This document shows, piece after piece, positions 8,461 to 17,990 of a DNA stretch of 64,000 nucleotides; position 1 is the first letter of the stretch; each line of letters opens with the position of its first letter. A program made the position numbers and the translations under genes. The DNA is from Mycobacterium celatum (GTDB lineage Bacteria > Actinomycetota > Actinomycetes > Mycobacteriales > Mycobacteriaceae): the NCBI RefSeq assembly GCF_002101595.1, contig NZ_LQOM01000035.1, forward strand, positions 62,001 to 126,000, in the 5' to 3' direction. Under the pieces are notes generated by a model. The model made no database searches, had not been told where the DNA came from, and was given only the letters and a program-made list of their open reading frames with translations.

Positions 8461-9015
8461 TTACCAGGTGCTGGTGCGCAGGACGATCTCGGCGGCCAGT
8501 TGTGCGGTGGACTCCTGTGCGTTGCGCCGGCCCAGCAGCTGCACGATGCGGTAATCGCCGTAGACCCAGCGTTGGCTGGCCCGCGCCACCGCCTGGGAGG
8601 CCGGGGTGCTGACCAATGCGGTGGTGTTGATCTCCACAGGTGGGCAGTGCGGGTCGCGGATCACCCCGGTCAGATCGGCCACTCGGGGGTGCCCGCGGTC
8701 GATGACGATCAGGCCGGTGAAGCGGTCCAGCCTTGTAGCCGCCAGCTCCCATGCCAGCTCGCCGCCGAGGCGATCGCCGACCAGCACACCCCAGTTGATG
8801 TCGAGGACGTCCATGATCCCGACCACCGATTTGGCGGTCAGCCGTTGGTCCGGGCCGATGACAATCGTCCGCAGCGACGCGGTGTGCAGGCGTTCGCACA
8901 CCGGGTCGTAGGCGGCGAGCGCCCGCTGCGCCGCACCCAACACCACCACAACGGAGCCCTTTTCCGGGCCCGCCAGATTGACCTCGAGGGGGAATCCGTC
9001 GACGGTGGTCATCAT
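8461..9015 (-). CDS. Degenerate alpha/beta-hydrolase-like protein
   Basis: The ~184-residue product has an alpha/beta-hydrolase-like layout: VVVVLGAAQ (beta-strand plus oxyanion-type loop), TIVIGPDQR, then the nucleophile elbow VGDRLGGELAWELA, and LIVIDRGHPRV. In active members the elbow reads G-x-S-x-G; here the serine position is arginine (GDRLG), so ordinary esterase activity is unlikely. I placed the start at ATG 9015 (a second ATG is at 9012) because codons upstream to 9120 look non-coding. It sits between the amidotransferase and cobQ on the same strand. Function unknown; it may be a binding or regulatory derivative. Confidence 0.6.
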   Translation of the reverse strand: MMTTVDGFPLEVNLAGPEKGSVVVVLGAAQRALAAYDPVCERLHTASLRTIVIGPDQRLTAKSVVGIMDVLDINWGVLVGDRLGGELAWELAATRLDRFTGLIVIDRGHPRVADLTGVIRDPHCPPVEINTTALVSTPASQAVARASQRWVYGDYRIVQLLGRRNAQESTAQLAAEIVLRTSTW

Positions 9016-9184
9016 CGTCGAAGGCACTTGTGCAAGGTAGCGCCAAAAGGCCGCTGCGCGGGCGGTTTCTGCACTGTCTCTCAGGCCACTATCAGGCGCA
9101 GATTCTCGGGCATCGTGCATTGAGCGACGGGTGTGGCTGCTGATGTGGCCGTAAACCGCTGGCGCAGCGAGGGTTTGGCTGCGA

Positions 9185-10684
9185 CTAGGCCAGGCCGACC
9201 ACGAGGGTCGGGCGCGGCGGCGGTCCGCCGTCGAGCAGTCCGATCATGGCATCCGTGTCGGCATGGGCGTCCAATAGGTCGGCCATCAAGTCCAATTGGG
9301 CATCGCGGCGTGCCGTCACATTGACATCGTCAGCCACAACGAAACCGTCCCGGCCGGCGGCGGCGGCCGCGACGGTCAGCCACTGCCGCCGGAAGCCGTC
9401 GTTGTCGAACACCCCGTGCCAGTGGGTGCCGAACACGTGATCGCGGCGGTACCCCTGCGGAGACTCGTCCGCGCCGAACCAGGCGAACTCGGCGCAGCGG
9501 GTCACCCGCCCGTGGTGGATCTCGTAACCCGCCAGCGGGCTCTGCCACCGCTGCAACACCTTCTCGGCGCCGAACACGACATCGGCGTCCAGCAGGCCCA
9601 ACCCCTCGACCCGGCCTGTGCCCGATTCGACCGGGTCGTCGATCGAACGGCACAGCATCTGGAAACCACCACAGATGCCCAGCACCGGCCGGTCCGATGC
9701 GGCGTGCGCCATGATGCCGTCGGCGAGCCCTTGATCGCGCAGCCAGTGCAGGTCGGCGACGGTGGCCTTGCTGCCCGGGAGCACGATCACGTCGGCGTCG
9801 GCCAGGTCGGCGGGCTCGGTGACCCAGTGCACCAGCACCCCGGGCTCACAGGCCAGCGCCTCGAGGTCGGTGGAGTTGGAGATCCGCGGCAGCCGCAGGG
9901 CAGCGATCCGCAGCCATTGCCGGCCGCGCGGCGGCTGCGGAACGCCCAGGACCCGATGGGCGAGCACCGAGACGGAGTCCTCTGCGTCCAGCCAGAGCTC
10001 GTCGGCGTGTGGCAGCACCCCGTAGGTGGGCCGGCCGGTCAGCTCGGCCAGTTGGCGCAGGCCGGGCTCGAGCAGTGCGGGGTCACCGCGGAATTTGTTG
10101 ACGACGAACCCGGCGATCAGCGCCTGGTCTTGCGGGTCCAGTATCGCGACGGTGCCGTAGAGGTGGGCGAGCAGCCCGCCGCGGTCGATGTCGCCGACCA
10201 GGATCACCGGCAGGTTCGCGGCCCGGGCCAGTCCCATGTTGGCCACATCGGTTGCCCGCAGGTTGATCTCGGCCGGCGAGCCAGCCCCCTCACAGATCAC
10301 TGCATCGAATTCTGTTCGCAGCGTAGACAATTCGTCGACGACGACGTCCGCGAGCTGCTCGCGGTGCGCCCAGTAGCTCGCCGCGGTGACCGTATCGGCC
10401 ACTTGGCCGCGGATCACCAGCTGCGAGGTGCGGTCGCTGCCGGGTTTGAGCAGGATCGGGTTGAACCTGACGCTGGGCTGTAGGCCTGCCGCCCGGGCCT
10501 GCATGGCCTGGGCCCGGCCGATTTCGCCGCCCTCGACGGTGACAGCCGAGTTGTTCGACATGTTCTGCGCCTTGAACGGCGCCACCCGGGTGCCCTTGCG
10601 GGCCAGGAGCCGGCACAGTCCCGCCACCACCATGGACTTGCCGGCGTCGGAGCTGGTGCCCGCGACTAGCAGCGCACCGCTCAC
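9185..10684 (-). CDS. cobQ: Cobyric acid synthase (CobQ)
   Basis: CobQ amidates positions b, d, e and g of adenosylcobyrinic acid a,c-diamide using glutamine and ATP. The 499-residue protein has the N-terminal ATP-binding dethiobiotin-synthetase-like domain ([13 protein letters not shown] at residues 8-20, KAQNMSNNS near 40, [12 protein letters not shown] near 128) and the C-terminal class I amidotransferase domain (nucleophile in [10 protein letters not shown] near 340, histidine in [10 protein letters not shown]). The start is GTG. No other cobalamin genes and no cobalamin riboswitch are visible nearby; in Mtb cobQ1 lies elsewhere, so this placement differs. Confidence 0.96.
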   Translation of the reverse strand: MSGALLVAGTSSDAGKSMVVAGLCRLLARKGTRVAPFKAQNMSNNSAVTVEGGEIGRAQAMQARAAGLQPSVRFNPILLKPGSDRTSQLVIRGQVADTVTAASYWAHREQLADVVVDELSTLRTEFDAVICEGAGSPAEINLRATDVANMGLARAANLPVILVGDIDRGGLLAHLYGTVAILDPQDQALIAGFVVNKFRGDPALLEPGLRQLAELTGRPTYGVLPHADELWLDAEDSVSVLAHRVLGVPQPPRGRQWLRIAALRLPRISNSTDLEALACEPGVLVHWVTEPADLADADVIVLPGSKATVADLHWLRDQGLADGIMAHAASDRPVLGICGGFQMLCRSIDDPVESGTGRVEGLGLLDADVVFGAEKVLQRWQSPLAGYEIHHGRVTRCAEFAWFGADESPQGYRRDHVFGTHWHGVFDNDGFRRQWLTVAAAAAGRDGFVVADDVNVTARRDAQLDLMADLLDAHADTDAMIGLLDGGPPPRPTLVVGLA

Positions 10685-10778
10685 CTTGGTTGCGCGCCGC
10701 GCCGACGCGGTGAGTGTGCGGTTTCATACGCGACACGCCGCGGAGGGCGTATCAATCCGCACGGTCGCGGCGGCCACC

Positions 10779-11636
10779 TCACGGCAACGTCAGGATTTCG
10801 GCGCCGGTGTCGGTGACCAGCAGGGTGTGCTCGAACTGCGCGGTCCACTTGCGGTCTCGGGTGACCACGGTCCAGCCGTCGTCCCAGATTTCGTAGTCCA
10901 GCGCGCCGAGGTTGATCATCGGCTCGATGGTGAACGTCATACCCGGCTCGAGGATCGTGGTGACCGACGGCTGGTCGTAGTGCAGCACCACCAGGCCGTT
11001 GTGAAACGTGGTGCCGATGCCGTGGCCGGTGAAATCGCGAACCACGTTGTAGCCGAACCGGTTTGCGTACGACTCGATCACCCGGCCGACCACCGACAGG
11101 GAACGGCCCGGCTTGACGGCCTTGATCGCGCGCATGGTCGCCTCGCGCGTGCGCTCGACCAGCAGCCGATGCTCCTCGGTGACGTTGCCCGCGAGGAACG
11201 TCGCGTTGGTGTCGCCGTGCACGCCGTCAATGTATGCGGTGACGTCGATGTTGACGATGTCGCCGTCTTCGATCACCGTCGAGTCCGGGATGCCGTGGCA
11301 GATAACCTCATTCAGCGACGTGCAGCACGACTTCGGGTAACCCTTGTACCCCAGCGTGGAGGGGTAGGCGCCGTGGTCGACCATGTAGTTGTGCGCGATG
11401 CGGTCCAGGTCGTCGGTCGTCACTCCCGGCGTGACGGCCTTACCCGCCTCGGCCAGCGCACCGGCCGCGATCTTTCCGGCGACGCGCATCTTCTCGATCA
11501 CCTCGGGCGTTTGCACCCACGGCTCGCTGCCCTCCCGCGCGGTGGGCTTGCCGACGTATTCCGGGCGCGGGATCGACTTGGGCACCGGCCGTGGGGGAGA
11601 CAGCACGCCGGGGGACAACGCGGTGCGAACAGGCAT
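10779..11636 (-). CDS. map: Methionine aminopeptidase, type I with N-terminal extension (MapB)
   Basis: Removes initiator methionine from nascent proteins; a dinuclear metalloenzyme. The 285-residue protein, the length I recall for Rv2861c, has an N-terminal ~40-residue proline-rich extension ([13 protein letters not shown]) with the SH3-binding look of actinobacterial MapB, then the pita-bread fold with metal ligands in [17 protein letters not shown], the [12 protein letters not shown] histidine, and the glutamates in TFTIEPMI and AQFEHT. ATG 11636 lies 6 nt downstream of a TACCCT -10-like hexamer with no ribosome-binding site, so a leaderless mRNA is likely. Confidence 0.96.
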   Translation of the reverse strand: MPVRTALSPGVLSPPRPVPKSIPRPEYVGKPTAREGSEPWVQTPEVIEKMRVAGKIAAGALAEAGKAVTPGVTTDDLDRIAHNYMVDHGAYPSTLGYKGYPKSCCTSLNEVICHGIPDSTVIEDGDIVNIDVTAYIDGVHGDTNATFLAGNVTEEHRLLVERTREATMRAIKAVKPGRSLSVVGRVIESYANRFGYNVVRDFTGHGIGTTFHNGLVVLHYDQPSVTTILEPGMTFTIEPMINLGALDYEIWDDGWTVVTRDRKWTAQFEHTLLVTDTGAEILTLP

Positions 11637-11642
11637 GTCGCC

Positions 11643-11669
11643 AGGGTAGTCGGAACCCGTGGATACATT
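11643..11669. promoter_or_regulatory. Divergent leaderless promoter pair
   Basis: Between two divergent starts 40 bp apart, each gene has a TANNNT hexamer just upstream of its ATG and no ribosome-binding site. On the plus strand TACATT at 11664-11669 lies 7 nt before ATG 11677; on the minus strand TACCCT (11648-11643) lies 6 nt before ATG 11636. This spacing places the transcription start on the A of each ATG, the pattern of mycobacterial leaderless genes. Confidence 0.5.
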
Positions 11670-11676
11670 GACGACC

Positions 11677-12123
11677 ATGCACATCGATGAGGTGGACACG
11701 AAGTTCGCCGCCGAGTTCGCCGAGCGGTTCGCCGACACCTGGCGCACCCCCGACCTGGCCAAGCATGAGGCGCTGTGGAGCGACGACATCGAGCTGATCC
11801 AGCCGCTGATGGGCACCCTGCGCGGTAAGCAGGCCTGCCGGTCGGCGTTTCACCGGTTGTTCGTCCTGGTGCCCGATCTGCACGCCGACGTGCACACCGT
11901 CGGGCATGGCGGGCGAGAGGTGTTCATCGAATTCACCTTGAGCGGAACCTACGGAGGCAAACCGATCGCGTGGGACGCGGTCGACCGGTTCACTTTCACC
12001 GACGGCCTGATCGCGCAGCGGGTTTCCTACTTCAATGCCACGCCGCTGGTGCTCAAGCTCCTCGGCCGGCCACGGGGGTGGGGCCGCCTGGCGCGGGCCG
12101 GGGCGGCGCTGTTCAAGCGCTAA
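11677..12123 (+). CDS. NTF2/SnoaL-like protein
   Basis: A 148-residue protein with the cone-shaped NTF2-like fold pattern: long N-terminal helix ([13 protein letters not shown]), [33 protein letters not shown], then paired beta-strands ([33 protein letters not shown]). Members are small enzymes or binding proteins for polyketide, steroid or hydroxynitrile-type ligands; the ligand cannot be named. I chose ATG 11677 because of the leaderless -10 hexamer upstream; GTG 11659 is possible. The C-terminal tail is basic. It converges with and overlaps the next gene by 4 nt. Confidence 0.8.
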   Translation: MHIDEVDTKFAAEFAERFADTWRTPDLAKHEALWSDDIELIQPLMGTLRGKQACRSAFHRLFVLVPDLHADVHTVGHGGREVFIEFTLSGTYGGKPIAWDAVDRFTFTDGLIAQRVSYFNATPLVLKLLGRPRGWGRLARAGAALFKR

Positions 12124-12692
12124 CGCCGGCGCAGCAGCGACCGGCGCGGCCCGCGGATGACCACCGAGCCGCACACCACCCGGCCGGTCAACACCACGTG
12201 CGGTGTCCCCTCGGGGGGTGCGTTCTTGCGGCGGTCGCTGGCGCTGCCCGCGTAGACCTCGACGTCGTCGATCGAGGCGCTGGCGCCGTCGGGCAAGCGA
12301 ATATCGACGCCACCGAACTTCATGTCGAGCTCGATCACGACGACCGGCCCGGCGAAGCGGGCATGCACGAGGTCCAGCTCGCAGGAGCCGACCCGACGCA
12401 CCAGCGCCAGCCGGGTCGGCACCATCCATTCGCCGTGCCGCTTGAGCGATCCGAGCCAGCCGCGCAGCTCGACGCGGTCGGCCGCCGAGGTGACGATCGC
12501 CCCCGGGCCGGGCAGGTCGCCGACCACACTGTCCAACTCGCTGCGGGTTCGGGCGTACGAGACCAGCGATGAACGTTCCTCGAACTCACCGATGTCGATC
12601 AGACCGAGCGCGACGGCATTGTGCAGGCGCCGCAGCGTGCCGTTGCGGTCGGCGTCCGACACCCGCAATTCGGTCAGCTCGCCGTGTGTCAT
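12120..12692 (-). CDS. DUF1707 domain protein
   Basis: The 190-residue protein opens with the DUF1707 (SHOCT-like) segment: LRVSDADRNGTLRRLHNAVALGLIDIGEFEERS, a short helical domain at the N-terminus of many actinobacterial proteins, implicated in oligomerisation or envelope association. The rest is beta-rich with LiaF/DUF2154-like segments (FAGPVVVIELDMKFGGVDIRLPDG, VVLTGRVVCGSVVIRG). No membrane segment is present. It converges on the NTF2-like gene. Function unknown; LiaF-like similarity hints at envelope stress, but only as inference. Confidence 0.85.
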   Translation of the reverse strand: MTHGELTELRVSDADRNGTLRRLHNAVALGLIDIGEFEERSSLVSYARTRSELDSVVGDLPGPGAIVTSAADRVELRGWLGSLKRHGEWMVPTRLALVRRVGSCELDLVHARFAGPVVVIELDMKFGGVDIRLPDGASASIDDVEVYAGSASDRRKNAPPEGTPHVVLTGRVVCGSVVIRGPRRSLLRRR

Positions 12693-12725
12693 AGCGGTAT
12701 CAATCTACCGCCGCCAGATAGACCA

Positions 12726-14534
12726 TCAGGCCAAATAGTCGGCCGGCAACGTCTGGAACATCCGCTTGGTCATCCGGACCGCGTGTTCGGAGCTGCCGCC
12801 CCCCACGATCAGCGCCGCGAACGCCATGTCGCCGCGGTAGCCCGCGAACCAGGAATGCGACCCGCCGGGGAACTCGGCTTCCCCGGTCTTCCCGAACACC
12901 GCGCCGCAGTCGGCTATGTCGGTGGCGGTGCCGTTGGTGACGACCAGCCGCATCATCGGTCGCAGACCGTCGAGCATCTTCGGGGTGATCGGCGTCGTGT
13001 CGCCGTTGACCGTCGTCGGCCGGCCCTCAATCAGGCGTGGTACCGGGGTTTTCCCGGCGGCCACCGTCGCCGCGACGAGCGCCATGCCGAACGGGCTGGC
13101 GAGCACCTTGCCCTGGCCGAAGCCGTCTTCGGTGCGCTCGGCCAGATCGACGGTCGGCGGCACCGAACCGGTGACCGTGGCGATGCCGTCGAGCTGGTAG
13201 TCGAGCCCAAGCCCGTACCGGACGGCGGCCTGGCTCAAACCGCGCGGCGGCATCCGGCTGGCCAGTTCGGCGAACGTGGTGTTGCAGGAGCTGGCGAACG
13301 CCCGCGACATCGGCACCACCCCGAGGTCGAATCCGCCGTAGTTGGGAATGGTGCGATGCCCGATGTCGATTTCGCCGGGGCAGCCCAACAGCGTGTTGGG
13401 GGTGGCCATGTCGCGCTCGATGGCAGCGCCCGCGGTGACCATCTTGAACGTCGACCCCGGCGGGTACAGGCCGGTGGTGGCGACCGGCCCGTCGGCGTCG
13501 GCGGCGCCGTTCTGCGCGACGGCCAACAGCTCCCCGGTCGACGGCTTGATCACCACGATCATCGCCTTGCCGGGCTGGGTGTCGACGGCGTGCTGGGCGG
13601 CGTCCTGAACGGACCGATCCAGGCTGATCGAGATGGACGGCGCCGGTGACGGCTCGACCTCGTGCAGCACCGCGACGTCGACACCGTTCTGGTTGACGCT
13701 GACCACCCGCCAGCCGGCCTCGCCGTCGAGCTGGTCGACCACGGCCTTTTTGACCTCGTTGATCAGGGCCGGGGCGAAATGGTCGTCGGTCGGCAGCAGT
13801 TCGGCCTGCGGGGTGATCACCACGCCGGGCAGCTGGCCGATCGCCGGTGCGACGTTGTTGTTGTCGTCGACTCGCAACGTGATCAGATCCAGCGGCTTGG
13901 CGGACGAGCTGGCCTGCTCGGCCAGTTGCTGCGGGTCGTTCAGCGCCTCGTCGAAGGGATGCAGCGCATCGACGACGGCGCGGGCCGTGGCGATCAGGTT
14001 CGGCCCGGCCCGGGTGGCGTCCAGCGTGTAGTGGTAGAGGTAGCCGGGTGCCAGCACGTCGGTGCCGCCGACTTCGTTGACCGAGGCCCGCCGCGGCGGG
14101 TCGGCCCGCAGCGCGAACGTCTGATGCTCGCCCAGCCGCGGATGCAGGTCGGTGGTGCTCCAGCGGACCAGCCAGCGGCCCTCGTCGCGGGCCATCTTCA
14201 GCTGGCCTTCGTAGGCCCAGGTCCGGTTCTTGGGCAGATGCCAGGTGTAGCGGTAGGCCACAGTGCCGGTGTCCTCGGTGTAGCGCGAGCCGAGGATTTC
14301 GGCGTCCAGGTGGGTGGCCTGCAGGCCGGCCCAGGCCGCGTTGAGCGCTTCGCGGGCATCGCTCGGGTCGTCGCTGAGCTCGGCCGCCGCCGCAGTGTCG
14401 CCGGTGGACAACGCGGCGAAGAACCGCTGCGCCGCCGGGGCAGGGCCGTCCGGTCGCGGCGTACACGCCGGCAAAGCGAAAACCGTGAGCAGGCCAACCG
14501 TGACTGCTGATACCAATATGGTTTTAGTTGCCAT
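12726..14534 (-). CDS. Penicillin-binding lipoprotein (Rv2864c-like, class B PBP)
   Basis: A 602-residue transpeptidase-type PBP, close to the 603 residues I recall for Rv2864c. The signal peptide ends in the lipobox ALPAC (cysteine at residue ~25), so it is a lipoprotein on the outer face of the membrane. An NTF2-like MecA N-terminal domain (residues ~35-150) and a dimerisation domain precede the transpeptidase domain with its three active-site motifs: the serine in PPGSTFKM, SCN in ASSCNTTF, and KTG in FGKTGEAEF. It crosslinks peptidoglycan and is expected to bind beta-lactams, including carbapenems. ATG 14534 puts the signal peptide at the N-terminus; an upstream extension runs through an inverted repeat. 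Confidence 0.96.
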   Translation of the reverse strand: MATKTILVSAVTVGLLTVFALPACTPRPDGPAPAAQRFFAALSTGDTAAAAELSDDPSDAREALNAAWAGLQATHLDAEILGSRYTEDTGTVAYRYTWHLPKNRTWAYEGQLKMARDEGRWLVRWSTTDLHPRLGEHQTFALRADPPRRASVNEVGGTDVLAPGYLYHYTLDATRAGPNLIATARAVVDALHPFDEALNDPQQLAEQASSSAKPLDLITLRVDDNNNVAPAIGQLPGVVITPQAELLPTDDHFAPALINEVKKAVVDQLDGEAGWRVVSVNQNGVDVAVLHEVEPSPAPSISISLDRSVQDAAQHAVDTQPGKAMIVVIKPSTGELLAVAQNGAADADGPVATTGLYPPGSTFKMVTAGAAIERDMATPNTLLGCPGEIDIGHRTIPNYGGFDLGVVPMSRAFASSCNTTFAELASRMPPRGLSQAAVRYGLGLDYQLDGIATVTGSVPPTVDLAERTEDGFGQGKVLASPFGMALVAATVAAGKTPVPRLIEGRPTTVNGDTTPITPKMLDGLRPMMRLVVTNGTATDIADCGAVFGKTGEAEFPGGSHSWFAGYRGDMAFAALIVGGGSSEHAVRMTKRMFQTLPADYLA

Positions 14535-14617
14535 TGAGGCTGATGTTACGAACTGGTATCGCCCGACGGGCGTAGGCGCACCGAAGCAAGTCCTCTGGAT
14601 CGGCCCGCGGCGAATAT

Positions 14618-14713
14618 CGAGTGTGAATCCTGGGCTTCGAGTGTTAACGCAGGGCGGGAAATCGCCCCTGTCTTCTCCCTGGATGCACAGTGGAATCCCA
14701 GGATTCACACTCG
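14618..14713. repeat. Long-loop inverted repeat upstream of the PBP gene
   Basis: CGAGTGTGAATCCTGGG at 14618-14634 is perfectly complementary to 14697-14713, with a 62-nt loop; CGAGTGT recurs at 14638-14644. It lies between the end of the GNAT gene and the start of the PBP gene, both on the minus strand. A similar CGAG/CGTGAA-type palindromic repeat lies at 50060-50119, so this may be a dispersed intergenic repeat. It could form a cruciform or act as a weak terminator for the GNAT gene; there is no U-tract. Confidence 0.75.
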
Positions 14714-14731
14714 GCGCAACAACAAGTGGAC

Positions 14732-15586
14732 TCAGTCCAGCAGGACCGTCGCGAAGCTACCGACTTCGCGGAATCCCACCCGCGTGTAGGCGGCGCGGGC
14801 CACGGTGTTGAAGCTGTTGACGTAGAGGCTGGCGATCCGCCCGGTGCCGACGATCACCGCCGCCAGCGTCGCGGTGCCCGCCGTGCCCAGGCCCTGGCCG
14901 CGACGATCCGGATGCACCCACACACCCTGGATCTGGCCGACGGCCGGAGACTGCGACCCGACTTCGGCCTTGAAGACCACCTGACCGTGCTCGAAGCGGG
15001 CCCATGCCCGGCCCTGGGTGATCAGGTTGGCCACCCGGCGCCGGTAGCCGCGGCCGCCGTCGCCAAGCCGCGGATCCACCCCGACCTCGCCGATGAACAT
15101 GTCCACCGCGGCCACCAGGTAGGCGTCGATCTCGGTGAGCTTCACCTGGCGCACCTCGGGGTCGATCGCACAGGTGGGCATCGAGGTCAACGCCATCAAC
15201 GGCTGATGCTCACGCACGTCGCGCGCCGGTCCCCAGGCCGACTCCAGCCGCCGCCACATCGGCATCACCAGTTCGGCTCGGCCCACCAGCGACGAACATC
15301 GCCGCGAGGCGCTCATCGCCTCGTCCGCGAAGGCAGTCAAGTCGGCCGGCCCGCCGCGCAGCGGAATCAGGTTCGGCCCTGCGTAGCAAAGGGATTCGTC
15401 GACACCGCGCCGGGTCCACAGTTCACCGCCGATCGCCGACGGCTCGATCCCGTGGTCGGCGACCCGCGCGGCCACCATGCACGACCCGACGGGGTCATGG
15501 TCGAGAACGCGGCGCACCGCCGCGACATCCCGCACCACCGACACCCGCCGCTCGTCGATCAAGCGATGGATGGGCGGAGCCGACAT
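14732..15586 (-). CDS. GNAT-family N-acetyltransferase with DUF4081 (Rv2867c-like)
   Basis: The 284-residue protein has an N-terminal DUF4081 domain (~residues 1-130) and a C-terminal GNAT fold with the acetyl-CoA loop VHPDRRGQGLGTAG near residue 225 and LYVNSFNTVARAAYTRVGF near 255. It sits directly downstream of ispG on the same strand (30-nt gap), an arrangement shared with Mtb. The substrate is unknown; this family has been suggested to act on small molecules or proteins. The ATG start has only a weak GAGT-type ribosome-binding site. Confidence 0.93.
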   Translation of the reverse strand: MSAPPIHRLIDERRVSVVRDVAAVRRVLDHDPVGSCMVAARVADHGIEPSAIGGELWTRRGVDESLCYAGPNLIPLRGGPADLTAFADEAMSASRRCSSLVGRAELVMPMWRRLESAWGPARDVREHQPLMALTSMPTCAIDPEVRQVKLTEIDAYLVAAVDMFIGEVGVDPRLGDGGRGYRRRVANLITQGRAWARFEHGQVVFKAEVGSQSPAVGQIQGVWVHPDRRGQGLGTAGTATLAAVIVGTGRIASLYVNSFNTVARAAYTRVGFREVGSFATVLLD

Positions 15587-15616
15587 GGTGACTCTTTCTG
15601 CGAGAGCGGGCGTCCC

Positions 15617-16771
15617 TCAGCTTACGGTCACAACAGGCGAACCGCTTGCAGAAGCGCCCGTGCCGCCCTCGGCCGCCAGCCGCATGGCCTCTTCGATCAG
15701 CGTCTCGACGATCTGCGCTTCGGGCACCGTCTTGATCACCTCGCCGCGCACGAAGATCTGGCCCTTGCCGTTACCCGAGGCAACCCCGAGGTCGGCCTCG
15801 CGGGCCTCCCCCGGGCCGTTGACCACGCAGCCCATCACTGCGACCCGCAGCGGCACGTCGAGGCCCTCGAGCCCCGCAGTGACCTCGTTGGCCAACGTGT
15901 AGACGTCGACCTGCGCGCGGCCGCACGACGGGCAGGACACGATCTCCAGCGAGCGCGGCCGCAGGTTCAGCGATTCCAGGATCTGGTTGCCGACCTTGAC
16001 CTCTTCGACCGGCGGCGCCGACAGCGACACCCGGATGGTGTCGCCGATGCCCTTGCTCAGCAGCGCGCCGAACGCGACGGCCGACTTGATGGTGCCCTGG
16101 AACGCCGGGCCGGCCTCGGTGACGCCGAGGTGCAGCGGGTAGTCGCACTGCGCGGCCAGCTGCTCGTAGGCCGCGACCATGACAACCGGGTCGTTGTGCT
16201 TGACGCTGATCTTGATGTTGCCGAAGCCGTACTCCTCGAACAGCGACGCCTCCCACAGCGCCGACTCGACCAGCGCTTCCGGGGTGGCCTTGCCGTATTT
16301 GGCCATGAACCGCTTGTCCAGCGAGCCGGCGTTGACGCCGATGCGGATCGGGATGCCGGCGTCACCGGCGGCCTTGGCGACCTCGCCGACCCGACCGTCG
16401 AATTCCTTGATGTTGCCGGGATTCACCCGCACAGCCGCACAACCGGCGTCGATCGCGGCGAAGATGTACTTGGGCTGGAAGTGGATGTCGGCGATCACCG
16501 GAATCTGGCTGTGCCGCGCGATTTCGGCCAGCGCGTCGGCGTCCTCCTGGCGCGGGCAGGCCACCCGGACGATGTCGCAGCCGGCGGCGGTCAGCTCTGC
16601 GATCTGCTGCAGCGTGGCGTTGACGTCGTGGGTCTTCGTGGTGGTCATCGACTGTACGGCGATCGGATAGTCGCTGCCGATGCCGACATCGCCGACCATC
16701 AACTGGCGGGTCTTGCGCCGAGGCGCCAAGGTGGGCGCCGGCGGTGCCGGCATCCCCAGTCCGGTGGTCAT
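15617..16771 (-). CDS. ispG: 4-hydroxy-3-methylbut-2-enyl diphosphate synthase (IspG/GcpE)
   Basis: IspG reductively opens MEcPP to HMBPP in the non-mevalonate isoprenoid pathway, using a 4Fe-4S cluster. The 384-residue protein has the TIM-barrel part ([39 protein letters not shown]) and the C-terminal cluster domain with CPSCGRA and GCVVNGPGE, three cysteines plus the conserved glutamate. AGGAG lies just upstream of the ATG. It follows rip1 by 10 nt; with dxr two genes upstream, two steps of the same pathway lie in one operon. Confidence 0.98.
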   Translation of the reverse strand: MTTGLGMPAPPAPTLAPRRKTRQLMVGDVGIGSDYPIAVQSMTTTKTHDVNATLQQIAELTAAGCDIVRVACPRQEDADALAEIARHSQIPVIADIHFQPKYIFAAIDAGCAAVRVNPGNIKEFDGRVGEVAKAAGDAGIPIRIGVNAGSLDKRFMAKYGKATPEALVESALWEASLFEEYGFGNIKISVKHNDPVVMVAAYEQLAAQCDYPLHLGVTEAGPAFQGTIKSAVAFGALLSKGIGDTIRVSLSAPPVEEVKVGNQILESLNLRPRSLEIVSCPSCGRAQVDVYTLANEVTAGLEGLDVPLRVAVMGCVVNGPGEAREADLGVASGNGKGQIFVRGEVIKTVPEAQIVETLIEEAMRLAAEGGTGASASGSPVVTVS

Positions 16772-16781
16772 GACGAGACTC

Positions 16782-17990
16782 CTACTGGAACAACCTGATC
16801 GGGTTGACCAGGTCGGCGGTAACGGTCAGCAGCATGTAGCCGACCACCACGACCACGATGACGTAGGTGGCGGGCATCAGCTTGAGGTAGTTGACGGGCG
16901 CCGCGGCGACCATGCCGCGCGCCGACCGGATCATGTTGCGGATCTTCTCGTAAACGGCGATCGCGATGTGCCCGCCGTCGAACGGCAGCAGCGGCACCAG
17001 GTTGATGGCGCCTAGCACGAAGTTCAGCTGGGCCAAAAAGAACCAGAACGCCACCCACAGCCCGTGGTCGACGGTGTCGCCGCCGATGATGCTGGCGCCG
17101 ACGACGCTGATCGGGGTTTCGGGATCACGTTCTCCGCCGCTGATCGAGTGCACCAGCGCGCCGACTTTGGTGGGAATCTTGGCCAGCGACTTCCCCAGCT
17201 CCACGGACAAGTCGCCGGTGAACGTGAAGGTGGCCGGCACCGCCGTCAGCACGTTGTACTTCGTCGGGCCCGACAGCGCGCTGCTGCTGATTCCGATAGC
17301 GCCGACGGTCGATGCGGCGTCGGCGTGCTGGGACGTGAATCTCTTTGTCTGCGTGACGTTCACGGTGAATTCGAGCCGGCGCCCGTCGCGCTCCACCACC
17401 ACCGGCGTGGGCCCGTTTCGCGGCTGCACGGCGGCCTGCACATCAGCGAAGCTGCGCACGTCCTGGCCGGCGACCTTGACAATGACGTCGCCGGGTTTGA
17501 TCCCGGCGATGGCCGCCGGGCCCGGACCGGTGCACTGGCCGAGCTCACCCTTGCTGACTTCCGGTGCCACACAAGCGGTTCCGCCGACGACGGCACGGGT
17601 GTCGGGGTGCAGGTTCGGCAGCCCCCAGACGACGGCGATGCCGTAGATCAGCACCAGGCCGATCAGGAAGTTCATTCCCGGCCCGGCCAGCAGCACCGCG
17701 GTGCGCTTCCAGGTCTTCTGCTTGTACATGGCGCGGTCGCGCTCGTCGGGCGCCAGCTCCTCGACCGCGGTCATCCCGGCGATGTCGCAGAAGCCGCCCG
17801 CCGGGATCGCCTTGAGGCCGTATTCGGTTTCGCCGCGCCGCGTCGACCACAGCGTGGGGCCGAAGCCGACGAAGTAGCGGCGCACCTTCATCCCGGTGGC
17901 ACGCGCGACCCACATATGGCCGCATTCGTGCAGCGCCACCGAGACGAGGATGGCGAGCGCGAACAGCACGATGCCGACGACGAACATCAT
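16782..17990 (-). CDS. rip1: Site-2 intramembrane protease Rip1 (RseP-type)
   Basis: Rip1 is a membrane zinc metalloprotease that cleaves anti-sigma factors within the membrane and so releases sigma factors. The 402-residue protein has HECGH near residue 19 in the first membrane helix (zinc ligands and catalytic glutamate), a central PDZ domain (~residues 160-250; [17 protein letters not shown]), and the third ligand in LLPFDGGH near the C-terminus. Four membrane segments are visible. Its ATG overlaps the dxr stop by 4 nt, and ispG follows after 10 nt. Confidence 0.97.
   Translation of the reverse strand: MMFVVGIVLFALAILVSVALHECGHMWVARATGMKVRRYFVGFGPTLWSTRRGETEYGLKAIPAGGFCDIAGMTAVEELAPDERDRAMYKQKTWKRTAVLLAGPGMNFLIGLVLIYGIAVVWGLPNLHPDTRAVVGGTACVAPEVSKGELGQCTGPGPAAIAGIKPGDVIVKVAGQDVRSFADVQAAVQPRNGPTPVVVERDGRRLEFTVNVTQTKRFTSQHADAASTVGAIGISSSALSGPTKYNVLTAVPATFTFTGDLSVELGKSLAKIPTKVGALVHSISGGERDPETPISVVGASIIGGDTVDHGLWVAFWFFLAQLNFVLGAINLVPLLPFDGGHIAIAVYEKIRNMIRSARGMVAAAPVNYLKLMPATYVIVVVVVGYMLLTVTADLVNPIRLFQ

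Noticed and set aside
9185..10778. Cobalamin riboswitch near cobQ
   Set aside because: The 94-bp gap before cobQ is too short, and no conserved B12-box-like sequence is visible.
14690..16798. Long open frame of about 700 codons on the plus strand
   Set aside because: It lies antisense to the GNAT and ispG genes, which are both clearly real. Composition is Arg/His/Asp-rich, as expected for the shadow of a high-GC gene.
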